Shown here in pieces: positions 31,880-42,830 of a stretch of 64,000 nt of DNA. Location: positions 6,606,805 through 6,670,804 of the forward strand of contig CM036765.1 in assembly GCA_020796225.1 (NCBI GenBank). The letters are read 5' to 3'. Positions within the stretch are counted from its first letter, which is position 1; each line of letters begins with the position of its first letter. The DNA is from Arion vulgaris. Taxonomy: Eukaryota > Mollusca > Gastropoda > Stylommatophora > Arionidae. The notes under the pieces were generated by a model. That model was not told the origin of the DNA, searched no databases, and worked only from the letters and a program-made list of their open reading frames with translations. The translations under genes were made by a program, and so were the position numbers.

Positions 31880-32925
31880 GAAACACGTACAAACAAAGTA
31901 CTATAGTTTTACAAAATACAAACAGTGACGATAAACAGCAACGTTTCGACCAACAAGGCCTTTATCAGCAAACGAACAAACAGGAGTGACAATTAAATGA
32001 AACACAAGGACGACAAATACCAACGTATCTAAGGAAAATCTGGAATAAAAACAAATAACGAAATAAACGTAACACAAAAAACACACATAAAAACTAGAAA
32101 TAGAAAGAAACAATGAAACATCTAGTAAATATATAACTTGAATACATGCAACATATACCCTATAGATTATAAAGCATGGGAAGAAAGTACTAAGAAGCAT
32201 AATAATGAATACATGCAACATATACCATGAGATTACAAAGCATGGGAAGAGAAAGGACTAAGAAGCATAAGAATGTAATACGTTGAGCCCGCGTGTCGCA
32301 AGGTACCATACAAAGAAATCAACCGATTCTCCAGACAAATCGACTACGATCATCAGAGGAACATGATCGGATGGCTGTGACCCGGACATCGCAAGCTCCT
32401 GAATGGCTTGCGATGTCCAGGTCACAGCCATCCGATCATGTTCCTCTGATGATCGTAGTCGATTTGCTCTGAGAATCGGTTGATTTCTTTGTATGGTACC
32501 TTGCGACCACGCGGGCTCAATGTATTACATTCTTATGCTTCTTAGTACTTTCTCTTCCCATGCTTTGTAATCTCTATGGTATATGTGATGTATTACATTA
32601 TTATGCTTCTTAGTACTTTCTCTTCCCATGCTTTATAATCTATATGGGTATATGTGCATGTATTCAAGTTATATATTTACTAGATGTTTCATTGTTTCTT
32701 TCATTTCTAGTTTTTATGTGTGTTTTTGTTTACGTTTATTTGCTATTTGTTTTATTCCAGATTTCCTTAGATAGTTGATTTGATCGTCCATTTGTGTTTC
32801 ATTTTAATTTGTCACTTCCTGTTTGTCGTTTGTTGATAAAGGCCTTTAGGTCGAAACGTTGCTGTTTATCGTCACTGTTTATGTATTTTGTAAAACTATA
32901 GTACTTGTTTGTACGTGTTTCGCTA
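31880..32925. repeat. 1.05-kb palindrome: two inverted copies of element P
   Basis: The left arm (31880-32396) and right arm (32406-32925) are inverted copies separated by about 9 nt. The inner edges are GACATCGCAAGC and GCTTGCGATGTC; the outer edges are GAAACACGTACAAAC and GTTTGTACGTGTTTC. Each arm holds the same internal ~65-bp tandem duplication (TTCTTAGTACTTTCTCTTCCC) and the GATAAAGGCCTT...GGTCGAAACG motif. Single P arms occur at 16230 and 20095. Confidence 0.9.
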
Positions 32926-33028
32926 TTTACCAAGTTTTACTGCAGTCTTCCCCTATTACAAAATGATGCACATCTTGGCAATAATATAGAGACTAGAACG
33001 GAATTGGTTTGACGTAGCGTGTCGACAT

Positions 33029-33640
33029 AAACTAAGGACAGAGAAACAACAACATAACAATGAGAGAGACCGATAGAAACTAAGGACAGAGAAACAACAA
33101 CATAACAACGAGAGAGACTGATAGAAACTAAGGACAGAGAAACAACAACATAACAACGAGAGAGAGACTGATAGAAACTAAGGACAGAGAAACAACAACA
33201 TAACAACGAGAGAGAGACTGATAGAAACTAAGGACAGAGAAACAACAACATAACAACGAGAGAGACCGACAGAAACTAAGGACAGAGAAACAACAACATA
33301 ACAACGAGAGAGAGACTGACATAAACTAAGGACAGAGAAACAACAACATAACAATGAGAGAGAGAGAGAGACCTGATAGAAACTAAGGACAGAGAAACAA
33401 CAACATAACAACGAGAGAGAGACTGACATAAACTAAGGACAGAGAAACAACAACATAACAACGAGAGAGACCGACAGAAACTAAGGACAGAGAAACAACA
33501 ACATAACAACGAGAGAGAGACTGACATAAACTAAGGACAGAGAAACAACAACATAACAACGAGAGAGACCGATATAAACTAAGGACAGAGAAACAACAAC
33601 ATAACAATGAGAGAGAGACTGATAGAAACCTTGGTAAGAG
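33029..33640. repeat. minisatellite, 48-51 bp x about 12
   Basis: Units AAACTAAGGACAGAGAAACA, then ACAACATAACAACGAGAGAG, with variable (GA)n length that gives unit lengths of 48, 50 and more. Overlapping Cys/Leu/Ser-rich frames on the minus strand are artefacts. Confidence 0.97.
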
Positions 33641-33854
33641 ACGGACGTGTTTACTAACACTGGTTCAATAAACATGATCTGAACATATAACAAAGATGTT
33701 TGAGTTATTGTCATCAAACTTATAGTTAACCACCAACATCTGTTATACCATGGGCGTTAACATCATCAGTTCGACTACCATAACAAACTTATAAGGAGAA
33801 ACAAAACCTCATATAACAACACCTTCTGTTTTATATATATATATCGATCGTCAT

Positions 33855-33960
33855 CATCAGGTGCCGTATCTGTAATAACGGATGGTTACAATTGTCCTCC
33901 AACATTCTATCTTTGCCTTGATGCTGCACTCTGCTAGACTGCAATTTTTTCATCCTTTAA
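33855..33960 (-). pseudogene. LINE 3' tail, minus strand
   Basis: On the minus strand it ends GGCACCTGATGATGACGATCG, the CACCTGATGATGAT tail of the 2200 and 46345 LINE group, preceded by a degenerate coding end. Confidence 0.5.
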
Positions 33961-34262
33961 TGTAAGAAAGAAAGTTGGCAAAGAACTTTGCTGGAATTAC
34001 ATTGAGAAACAAAGAATAAAGTGGTTTGGCCACTTTATAAGAATGCATCCAAACTCCACAGTATACAGAGTCTTCTACAACAGAACACCAGGAAAGAAGG
34101 CGAGAGGAAGACCACAAAATATGGCTAGATGGCATAGCAGAATCCTGTCAAAGAGCAAAGATAACAATTACCCAAGCCACCAGAACAGCACAAGGTAAAA
34201 ACAGAAATGCACGACAGTGAGTAACAACCCGGAAACAGTGTGACGGTAAAAGAAGAAGAAGA
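33955..34262 (+). pseudogene. LINE RT C-terminal fragment
   Basis: Reads CWNYIEKQRIKWFGHFIRMH, then GKKARGRPQNM and degenerate C-terminal sequence, ending in AAAAGAAGAAGAAGAATC. WFGH and the KARGRP block identify it. Confidence 0.7.
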
Positions 34263-34300
34263 ATCAATCAATCTAATATATATCTCAAACTTGTGTAGTT

Positions 34301-34665
34301 GCACCTCTCTGGTGTGTGCAGATATGACTAGAGTTCAATTCTGAATGTAATTCTTTACCACAGGTAGACAGTTGCAACTCTCTGGTGTGTGCAGATATGA
34401 CTAGAGTTCAACTCTGAATGTAATTCTTTACCACAGGTAGACAGATGCACCTCTCTGCTGTGTGCAGATGTGACTAGAGTTAAATCCTGAATGTAATTCT
34501 CTACTACAGGTAGACAGATGCACCTCTCTGGTGTGTGCAGATGTGACTAGAGTTCAACTCTGAATGTAATTCTTTACCACAGGTAGACAGATGCACCTCT
34601 CTGGTGTGTGCAGATGTGACTAGAGTTCAATCCTGAATGTAATTCTCTACCACAGGTAGATAGAT
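34301..34665. repeat. minisatellite, 73 bp x 5
   Basis: Exact 73-bp spacing of GCACCTCTCTGGTGTGTGCAG starts at 34301, 34374, 34447, 34520 and 34593. A few base changes distinguish the units. Confidence 0.97.
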
Positions 34666-34845
34666 ATAAATGATTGTAGGTGTGTTTTGTCGTTTTAGAC
34701 AACTATTTTACTTGTATCTCTTCAACGATGCTGTCTTTTACTTCTGAAGCTATTTGACCACATTTGGTGCCTGTCTTTAAGTAATCATAACACAGGATTT
34801 ATATATTAAAGCTGTTTCTAAACTGTTGTTTGTTTTGTGTGAGAT

Positions 34846-34990
34846 TCTTCTTCTTGGGGACAGTTTTTATTTATTAGAGTAGTTTCCCTAGGTCCCTACC
34901 TTAGCTACCTTTTACGACACGCCTTGTAAGTTGCAGTGTTAATATTCTTTGTCCCACTTTCGAACCCCGTCAAAACCCGGGCGGAGGGTG
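34846..34990 (-). repeat. element M, partial
   Basis: TTCTTCTTCTTGG tail, AGTAGTTTCCCTAGGTCCCTACC, TACGACACGCCTTGTAAGTTGC, and head CCCGTCAAAACCCGGGCGG. An internal deletion removes the middle. Confidence 0.75.
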
Positions 34991-35104
34991 GGGAAGGAGA
35001 AATGAATCCTCCTTAAGTGGAGCACGCCCTTTCAACTAATCATGACCTTTTCTGATTATATCTGAGTATGTTAGGCTAACAAACATAAACAAATAAGAAT
35101 TAAC

Positions 35105-35611
35105 TACAAGCGAATAATCAACTATTTTAAAAACACACTGAGCGAGTCTTTGAAGCGTTTTTTTTTCTCTGTCTACTGTCCTCCAATTTGTCTCCATCTA
35201 GCTCGCAATATATCAGCTGTTTTGGCATCCGTTTATCAGACATCCACAGCAAGGACCGGCCTATCTCACCTGGGCCTTCTGTAACAGAGTTTGTATACTT
35301 TAAATCTTGGCTCTCCTGAGGATGTCGGTATCTACTGTAGATATATCCACACAATCACACACACACACAATTGTATACGTATACAGGGCGATGCATGCGA
35401 AATGGAGTAACACTTAACGTTAGATGTGTTTGATAGCTTAAATTAAGTATATGAGTTTTATATTGATGGAGAATAAAACAGGAACCACATTATTTAAAAA
35501 AAACATAAATGCAATGATCTTCTAAGCAAAAATCATCACCAAAAGGCACTACAAAGCAAAGTGGGATAAAGAACACCCAAAACACAATAATGACGATGGA
35601 TATTCCAACTA
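35105..35611. repeat. direct repeat R, left copy, TA-bounded
   Basis: A 507-bp segment from TA-CAAGCGAATAATC to TTCCAAC-TA that recurs at 37789-38303 on the other side of MAR1. It includes a minus-strand LINE C-terminal fragment (SDKRMPKQLIYCELDGDK, 35140-35340), a CA run at 35355-35370 and TATACAGGG(C/T)GATGCATGC. By eye identity is high, in the upper 90s percent, with scattered substitutions and small indels. Confidence 0.9.
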
Positions 35612-37788
35612 TAGTCTGTCCATTAATTTGTGAGCACGTTTGAAATTGATTTTCTCGAAAACTACCTGTTGGATCTCAGTGATTTTTGCAAGCAGCCTTA
35701 GAATATCCATGACGCTAGAGAAATATTTTTTCCAAGAAAATTTGATGTAGTTTGAAATATTTCTTCTTCAGGTTATATTAAAATCAACCTCACCGGATTG
35801 TACACAATAGTAACAGATCTACTGTACACAGACGCGTTGTTCTAAAAATACATTATGGTAACATAGAAATATCGTGAGTATACAACAATTTCACGAAATC
35901 CGTGCACCTAACCCAGTCGACTTTGAAAGCGGAAAGCATATGACGTTATAATTGGGATACCGTTGTATAGTTATAGGCGTATCTCGTTATTTGTATGAAG
36001 CTATTGTATCATATTTGTTGGCTTATCAAAACTGACATTGATATCACATTCATAATGAGTCTGAAGTGCACATTTATAACAATGCAGAAGGTTACAGTTT
36101 TACTATACCAACACTTCCGTAGGAATCTAGAGAGGTCATCTATATTGCGATATTCATAATCCTGAGAAACGAGCGCAACTGGCGCTTGGTCTGAATATAT
36201 AATCCTTTTCCCGATGGATTAAACAGGACACAAAGTGCACTAATGTCAAGCAAGGACGGAAAAGAACAATTGACGACTTTGACATAGATGTCATAAGACG
36301 GGAGCTCTTGAAAATGTTTGCGACAAATCAACTTTTACTCTCAGGAAACTGAAATTAAAACTGCAATCAGATTGCAGCATAGACATTTCTAAAAAGTACT
36401 CTATGAAAAATTGTAAGAGCCGCCGGCTTCACCTTCAGAAAAACTATAGGCGCAGGAATATTATTTGTGAAAACCACATTTAATTGCTGCCCGAAGTAAA
36501 TACCTGAGGCAGATCCGTGAGCGGCGGAGGCAAGGCTATGATATTGTATATTTGGACGAATCCTGGGTCAATGCTCACCCACACCAATGCTAAAGAATGG
36601 CAATCAGTAGACGGTGAACAGAAAAAAAAAAATACCAAGCAGCAAAGGCCAGCGTATTATACTAACACAATGCAGGAAGCAGTGAAGAAGGTCTTGTCCA
36701 TGACGCTGGACTTATTTTCCAATCAAAAGTACCGACGGTAGGGACTACCACACATAAATGAATGGACATATTTTCAGGCACTGGATGGAGAAAGATCTAC
36801 TTTCAATTCTAAACAGACCATCATGCTTGGTAATGGATAATGCATCCTATCACAACGCAGTATCAGCGGAAGACAAAGTACCACTGCATCAAATACAAAA
36901 GATCAAATTAGGACTTGACTGCTAAGAAAATGTCACTTCGATGATACATATTTGAAACCCGAGTTGTTGCACCTGGTGAGGATGACAAATAAGACAAAGG
37001 TGTTTCATATTGACAAAATCATTGCGGAATACGGCCACACGTCTTTGCGACTACCTCCATATCATGCTCAATCCGATTGAGATTGTCTGGGCTAAAGTAA
37101 AAGGGCAAGTTGCCGAACAGAACAGGACGTTTAAAATGTGTGATGTTGAAGTTCTGAAACGTGAGTCCTTCTCAATGATAGACATGCAGTTCTGGAAGAA
37201 GTGTGTTGAACATGTGCTCCGAGAGGAAGACGAGTACTGGCACCGAGATGGATTACAATTTGTCCAGCCAGTAACAATTATCAACCTCATGGAATCGTCA
37301 GATTCGGGATGATACAAATCATATTTTGATTACAGACTGAGAAATAGCAACGTATACATTTCCATATCCAAATGCGTCTACCATCATACAATTTGTGGTG
37401 AAGTTAAGACACCTGGGGTCTAATGGTGACCGAAGGGAGGACTAACTGTTGCATATTGTATCCAAGTTCACGATTGCACATAAAGGGCAAAACACTTAAT
37501 TACTTGACCTATCAAGTTAATATGGAGATACACCTATGAATAGAATTGACATGGACAAATTCTAGGGATATTGTAAAATCTAAAATTTGAGCCCCCGTAT
37601 TTGCAATTGTCATAAAAGATCAAAGGAATTCGCCGATGTGCAAAATCCGTAGCATCTATGGACTACTGGTTAGCTTTATTTTAGCGTCATGGATATTCTA
37701 AGGCTGCATGCACAAAATCACTGAGATCCAACAGGTAGTTTTCGAGAAAATCAATTTCAAACGTGCTCACGAATTAATGGACAGACTA
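35612..37788 (+). mobile_element. MAR1: Tc1/mariner-type element, 2177 bp
   Basis: Terminal inverted repeats of about 106 bp (35612-35717 and 37682-37788), starting TAGTCTGTCCATTAATT, with TA on both sides. The plus strand encodes a broken DDE transposase: YLDESWVNAH with the first Asp at 36555-36557, VMDNASYHN with the second Asp at 36836-36838, and LNPIEIVWAKVKG with the Glu at 37079-37081. The spacing and the N-P-I-E-x-x-W block are those of the Tc1/mariner DDE superfamily. Frameshifts separate the motifs, so the element is inactive. Confidence 0.9.
36170..37312 (+). pseudogene. DDE transposase of MAR1, frameshifted
   Basis: The N-terminal DNA-binding part is only faintly readable (RTIDDFDIDVIRRELLKMF near 36265-36320). 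The first catalytic block lies near 36510-36600, the second near 36830 and the third in the intact frame 37010-37312, which ends in an LMESSDSG C-terminus. All three catalytic acidic residues survive, but in different frames. In a live element this enzyme would cut at TA and move the transposon by cut-and-paste. Confidence 0.8.
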
Positions 37789-38303
37789 TACAAGCGAATA
37801 ATCAACTATTTTAAAAACACACTGAGCGAGTCTTTGAAGCGTTTTTTTCTCTCTGTCTACCGTCCTCCCATTTGTCTCCATCTAGCTCGCAATATATCAG
37901 CTGTTTTGGCATGCGTTTATCAGACATCCCACGCAAGGGACCGGCCTATCTCACCTGGGCCTTCTGTAACAGAGTTTGTATACTTTAAATCTTGGCTCTC
38001 CTGAGGATGTCGTATCTACTGAGATATATCACACAATCACACACACACACACACAAGGTGTATACATATACAGGGTGATGCATGCAAGGAAATGGGAGTA
38101 ACACTTAACGTTAGATGTGTTTGATAGCTTAAATTAAGTATATGAGTTTTATATTGATGGACAATAAAACAGGAACCACATTATTTAAAAAAAACATAAA
38201 TGCAATGATCTTCTAAGCAAAAATCATCACCAAAAGGCACTACAAAGCAAAGTGGGATAAAGAACACCCAAAACACAATAATGACGATGGATGTTACCAA
38301 CTA
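37789..38303. repeat. direct repeat R, right copy, TA-bounded
   Basis: Co-linear with 35105-35611, from TA-CAAGCG to GTTACCAAC-TA. It carries the same LINE C-terminal fragment on the minus strand, a longer CA run and TATACAGGGTGATGCATGC. Confidence 0.9.
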
Positions 38304-38690
38304 ACCAGATGGGACCAGACAGTCATACTTCGTCTTCGGACCGGTCACAAAAGAATGAGAGACCCCCTGTACACTAAATTCAAGATAGGCACCGATGACC
38401 TGTGCCCCTGTGGCTTGGCGAGTGTGACAACGGAGCATATTCTGCAGAACTGCCCCAGATGCAGACCTGAGTAGAAAGAATGAGTCCACTTACACAGCGT
38501 CCAAGACAAACTGTATGGCGTGGTTGATAATCTGAAGCAGACGGCTGCCTTTATTAGAGAATTCGAAATCCCAATCTAATGAGAACGCAGAAGACAAACT
38601 GTATGGCGTGGTTGATAATCTGAAGCAGACGACTGCCTTTATTAGAGAATTCGAAATCCCAATCTAGTGAGAAACTAGAAGAAAAACAAT
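38290..38690 (+). pseudogene. LINE C-terminal end with a tandemly duplicated last segment
   Basis: Reads ILRLRTGHKRMRDPLYTKFK, then IGTDDLCPCGLASVTTEHIL, QNCP and VQDKLYGVVDNLKQTAAFI. This is the Cys-rich tail found after RNase H in LINEs. The VQDKLYGVV to FEIPI* segment (38502-38583) is repeated at 38591-38670. A lone copy of the same segment sits at 42280-42370. Confidence 0.75.
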
Positions 38691-38795
38691 GATCTTCCTC
38701 TTCGAATGCTCCAACACTCTTTGTGATTTGTATGTGATCTGAGCCTAAGTGTGAATGTACGCTGTGCCTGTTATGTACGCTGCGACAAGCTATTT
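38691..38795 (-). repeat. element M, tail half
   Basis: TCTTCCTCTTCGAATGCTCC, then ACTCTTTGTGATTTGTATGTGATCTGAGCC and TGTGCCTGTTATG. Truncated. Confidence 0.65.
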
Positions 38796-38799
38796 GATG

Positions 38800-39119
38800 A
38801 TGATGATAGATATACATATACCGGTGAAGAATAAAAAAAAAGGTCACAAGAGCACCAGTTTGAGATTCCAAGTGCCAGGTGTAGCCAAGTTCAACGATAA
38901 CATAAACTTAATCAGGCTAACAGTACGTACTCTCATGACCTTAAGCTTATGAAACATTGTAAACACATGAAAAAACTGACTGGCAAATGATTTTCTTAAA
39001 ACCAGTTGTTCTTAAACTTAAGTAGGAGCGGATTGCTCTTTAAAGGTTTGGGAGTCAAAAATGATGATATGTGAGCCACAAATAACTTATATATTTAAAC
39101 AACAAATTAGAGTGTGAAA
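38800..39119. other. unassigned DNA
   Basis: A CCAGTTGTTCTTAAACTTAAG stretch at 39002 looks faintly like an hAT terminus, but no partner end is seen. Confidence 0.35.
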
Positions 39120-40250
39120 ATGAAATAATGAGGGAATACGAATGAAAAACTACAGACCTTCAGATATAGATATTTAAGTAGAATAGTGGGACTAAGATAG
39201 TATGATACGATTACGAATGAGGAACTCAGAGAAAGAACTAAACATATACCAGGGGAGAAAGAACTAAATATATACCAGGAGAGAAAGAACTAAACATATT
39301 CTAGGAGAGAAAGAACTAAACATATACCAGGAGAGAAAGAACTAAACATATACCAGGAGAGAAAGAACTAAACATATACCAGGAGAAAGAACTAAACATA
39401 TACCAGGAAGAAAAGAACTAAACATATACCAGGAGAGAAAGAACTAAACATATACCAGGAGAGAAAGAACTAAACATATACCAGGAGAGAAAGAACTAAA
39501 CATATACCAGGAGAGAAAGAACTAAACATATACCAGGAGAGAAAGAACTAAACATATACCAGGAGAGAAAGAACTAAACATATACCAGGAGAGAAAGAAC
39601 TAAACATATACCAGGGAGAAAGAACTAAACATATACCAGGAGAGAAGAACTAAACATATACCAGGAGAGAAAGAACTAAACATATATCAGGAGAGAAAGA
39701 ACTAAACATATACCAGGAGAGAAAGAACTAAACATATACCAGGGAGAAAGAACTAAACATATACCAGGAGAGAAAGAACTAAACATATACCAGGAGAGAA
39801 AGAACTAAACATATACCAGGAGAGAAAGAACTAAACATATACCAGGGAGAAAGAACTAAACATATACCAGGAGAGAAAGAACTAAACATATACCAGGAGA
39901 GAAAGAACTAAACATATACCAGGAGAGAAAGAACTAAACATATACCAGGAGAGAAAGAACTAAACATATACCAGGAGAGAAAGATCTAAGGAACAGACGA
40001 TGGCGATGGATAGGGCATATATTGAGAAGACTGACTGGAAGCATTGCAAGACAGGCACAGTTTTGGAACCCGCAGAGAGATAAGTAGAGGAAGGCGTAGA
40101 CATGCCTGGAGAAGAGAGCTGGAGAGTGATATTAAAAGGATATGTTAAACATGAAAAGAATTGGAAGGAATGGCAAGAGAGAGAGAGAAAGAGAGAGAGA
40201 GAGCTGAGGAAGTTTGTTGAAGATCTGTGCTCTGTTGGGAGTTGAACTGT
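39120..40250 (+). pseudogene. LINE 3' region with an internal 26-bp array
   Basis: ITNEELRERTKHIPG leads into the array. After it comes RWRWIGHILRRLTGSIARQA, a basic block, a purine-rich stretch and a LRKFVEDLCSVGS end. The uninterrupted relative is at 22680-23375. Confidence 0.7.
39227..39985. repeat. minisatellite, 26 bp x about 30
   Basis: Units GAGAGAAAGAACTAAACATA plus TACCAG, with 24-25 bp variants that lack GA. The first unit is LINE sequence (R-E-R-T-K-x-I-P), so the array grew in place. Confidence 0.97.
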
Positions 40251-40309
40251 GAAGAATAAGAATGAAATAATGAGGGTATGGAAGTCTGCTAAAGCAGCTG
40301 TTACTTTAT

Positions 40310-40521
40310 TTTCTCAGTTCCTACCCACATCCACACACGCATCGCACATATAGTTACTTTACAAACCCACACACACATCAAACACACACATAGTTCCTTA
40401 GCAAACCTATATACACACAGTTCCTTCACAAACCCCCACAAACAACCACATACACAATTCCTTCACAACACCACACAGACAAATCCTTCATAAAACCACA
40501 CACATTATTCCTCCACAAAAT

Positions 40522-40552
<31 letters not shown>

Positions 40553-41040
40553 CCTTACACAAATCAACAGACACAAATCCTTTATAAAACTACACACATA
40601 ATGTCTTCACAAAACCTCTCACGCACACACACACACATACACACACACAATATTTTCGTAAAACCACACACACATAATTTCTTCACAAAATTACACACAA
40701 AATGCCTTCAAAGTATACACAATTTCTTAGCAAACCCATACACACAGTTTGGTCCCAAAATACACCCCACACAAACAAAATTTCTTTCCCCCTCCCGCCC
40801 ACACAGTTCTATCTCAAAGCACCCACCTCCCTAACACATAGTTTCCCCTCAAAACATCACCCACACACAGACACACAATTCCTTCCCAAAACCACTGCCC
40901 ACAAACCACATACAATTTCTTCCCAAACTACCCCCCACATAAAGTTCCTTGTCAAAACCACACACATGCAGTTCCTTTACAAAAACACACACACACATAC
41001 ACACATCCCCTTGTTAAAACCCCACATGCATACATTCTCT
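40310..41040. repeat. degenerate CA-rich repeat region
   Basis: Irregular units combining (CA)n with TTCCTTCACAAAAC. They are more diverged than the other arrays here. The plus-strand frames are artefacts of composition. Confidence 0.85.
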
Positions 41041-41392
41041 CTCATACTCCACTACACTTCAGGCACAAGTCTGACAGTCAATCTATTCTACCCATTATAC
41101 TCTCAAACATCTCTCTGCAAGGAATCGTTGCTAACGAGCAAACAACGCAATTCTATCAGTAAAACCTGCGCCAAGTTTTACTAGTTTTTCTTTCTTATCT
41201 CAATCTTTTCCTACACATTTTGTCTCATTAAATCGTACACATATATAAGCAGGTAATCTCACAGAAGAAATACAATACAGGAACATGAATATAAACTACT
41301 TAATTTAGTAATTTATAGAGAGATGTTACGGAATGGAAACAAGGAAAGAAACATAGGAAGATAGCAATAGAGCAAATAGGTTTTATTTAGTT
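41041..41392. other. unassigned DNA
   Basis: No family or coding signal seen. Confidence 0.4.
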
Positions 41393-41394
41393 CA

Positions 41395-41935
41395 TCATCA
41401 TCATAATCAAATAGCTTGTTCTGAGCAGAACTTTGCCGCCCCAACAGTCATCCGGAATTTCTCTCTCTATAGACCAGAGACGCGTGTGTGGTTTTATGAA
41501 GAGACGTGTGTGTGTGTGGTTTTATGAAGAGACGTGTGTGTGGTTTTATGAAGGGACTGTGTGTGTGGTTTTATGAAGAGACTCGTGTGTGTGTGTTTTA
41601 TGAAGAGACTGTGTGTGTGGTTTTATGAAGGAATTGTGTGTGTCTCTGCAGCCCTGATGCCTCTGCAGCCGTCATGTTCCACACCATCAGTTACATCCTG
41701 AATCCATCTTCTCCGTGGTCTTTCTCTTCTCCTCTTTACCGGTATGCCTCCTTCCAAAATTGTCTTCTCCAGCTCTTCATGTCTTTTTATACGTCAGAAT
41801 ACTTCAATTTTCTCTTTCTTATTTGTAGCATCAGCCAGTTTTCTTTGATTTTGAGTTCTTTCTGGATAGATCTATTTATTCTCTTCTCTGTCCATGATAT
41901 ACGAAGGACTCATCTGTAACATTTGTATTAAAAAA
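41395..41935 (-). pseudogene. LINE RT C-terminal fragment with internal array
   Basis: Minus strand: SWTEKRINRSIQKELKI-like block, KILKYSDV, LEKTILEGGIPVKRREK and ATDGVEHDGCRG, then the array, then a REREIPDDCWG-like end. It is the same family as 44545 and 63120. Confidence 0.75.
41493..41645. repeat. minisatellite of about 31 bp x 5
   Basis: GTGTGTGGTTTTATGAAGAG plus ACGTGTGTG variants, lying inside the LINE between its AAEA-equivalent and its ERE-equivalent blocks. Confidence 0.9.
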
Positions 41936-42279
41936 TACATATATTTAGTTGATCACAAAAGATAATTAAACACACACTCAATAATCACAAATTTCGTTGC
42001 TATGTGTTTTATATTTGATTTGTTATCGTTGAAATTGAGGAGATAAGTTTAACCACAAACGAAACTGGAGAAAATCTTCAGATAAATTATGAGAATTCCA
42101 ACATAAATAAAATAAAAAAGTGGATAGAATCTAGGTTTGTTTCTGTACTGTGTCCATATAGGCGCGCAATGCTTAGAGATTGGTGCAACATGAAGGATGA
42201 ACTTCCAATAAAACAGCTGATAGAAGATAATGCAAGTGATGATGATGTTGGTGTTTATACTGATGAATCACCGAAGTCC
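41936..42279. other. unassigned DNA
   Basis: A short readable stretch (RFVSVLCPYRRAMLRDW, 42131-42185) resembles coding sequence, but I cannot assign it. Confidence 0.35.
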
Positions 42280-42375
42280 AAGACAAACTGTATGGCGCGG
42301 TTGATAATCTGAGGCAGAAGGCTGCCTTTTTTTAAAGAATCCGAAATCCCAATCTAGTGAGAAAGCAGAAGAAAA
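42280..42375 (+). pseudogene. LINE terminal fragment
   Basis: A lone copy of the VQDKLYGAVDNLRQKAAFF to EIPI* terminal segment seen at 38502-38670, ending GCAGAAGAAAAAG. Confidence 0.7.
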
Positions 42376-42625
42376 AGAATACCGATGAATCTGTGCATGG
42401 TATGGCGGTGAGACACCAGGCTGGTGTTTCTTGGCTAGCACGCATGGTAGGGTTGTTGCAGAGCGAAAAGTAGCATACAGGACAACTACTTCCAGTATAA
42501 GGATGGAGGTTAAAGAGTTACTGCTGCCCCTGCAGTTACTGCTGTATCCTCCACCCTCTTCTCCACCCTCAATGATTTTCTAGGACTCTGTTTACTCGGG
42601 CCGTGGTTGTTTCTGACTCTCATTC
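42376..42625. other. unassigned DNA
   Basis: Nothing recognised before the 35-bp array. Confidence 0.35.
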
Positions 42626-42830
42626 GATGCTTCGAAAGATCCAGAATGTGAGTCTCAGTCAATGCTTCGGAAGATCAAGAATGTGAGTCTCAGTCGATGC
42701 TTCGGAAGATCAAGAATATTAGTTTCAGTCGATGCTTCGAAAGATCCAAAATGTGAGTCTCAGTCGATGCTTCAAAGAGTCCAGAATGTGAGTCTCAGTC
42801 GATGCTACTAAAGATCCAGAATGGCAGGTT
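42626..42830. repeat. minisatellite, 35 bp x about 6
   Basis: GATGCTTCGAAAGATCCAGA then ATGTGAGTCTCAGTC, with starts every 35 bp. In the LINE frame the unit is the SMLRKIQN segment of an RNase H domain. Confidence 0.95.

Noticed and set aside
32937..33717. Leu/Cys/Ser-rich membrane-like frames on the minus strand
   Set aside because: They are frames of the 48-bp array. The hydrophobic look comes from reading GA-rich and ACAAC-rich units in reverse.
39002..39119. hAT-like terminus
   Set aside because: Only a short resemblance at one end, with no inverted partner and no 8-bp duplication.
42131..42185. Possible host exon
   Set aside because: A short readable stretch with no splice context, no family match and stops on both sides.
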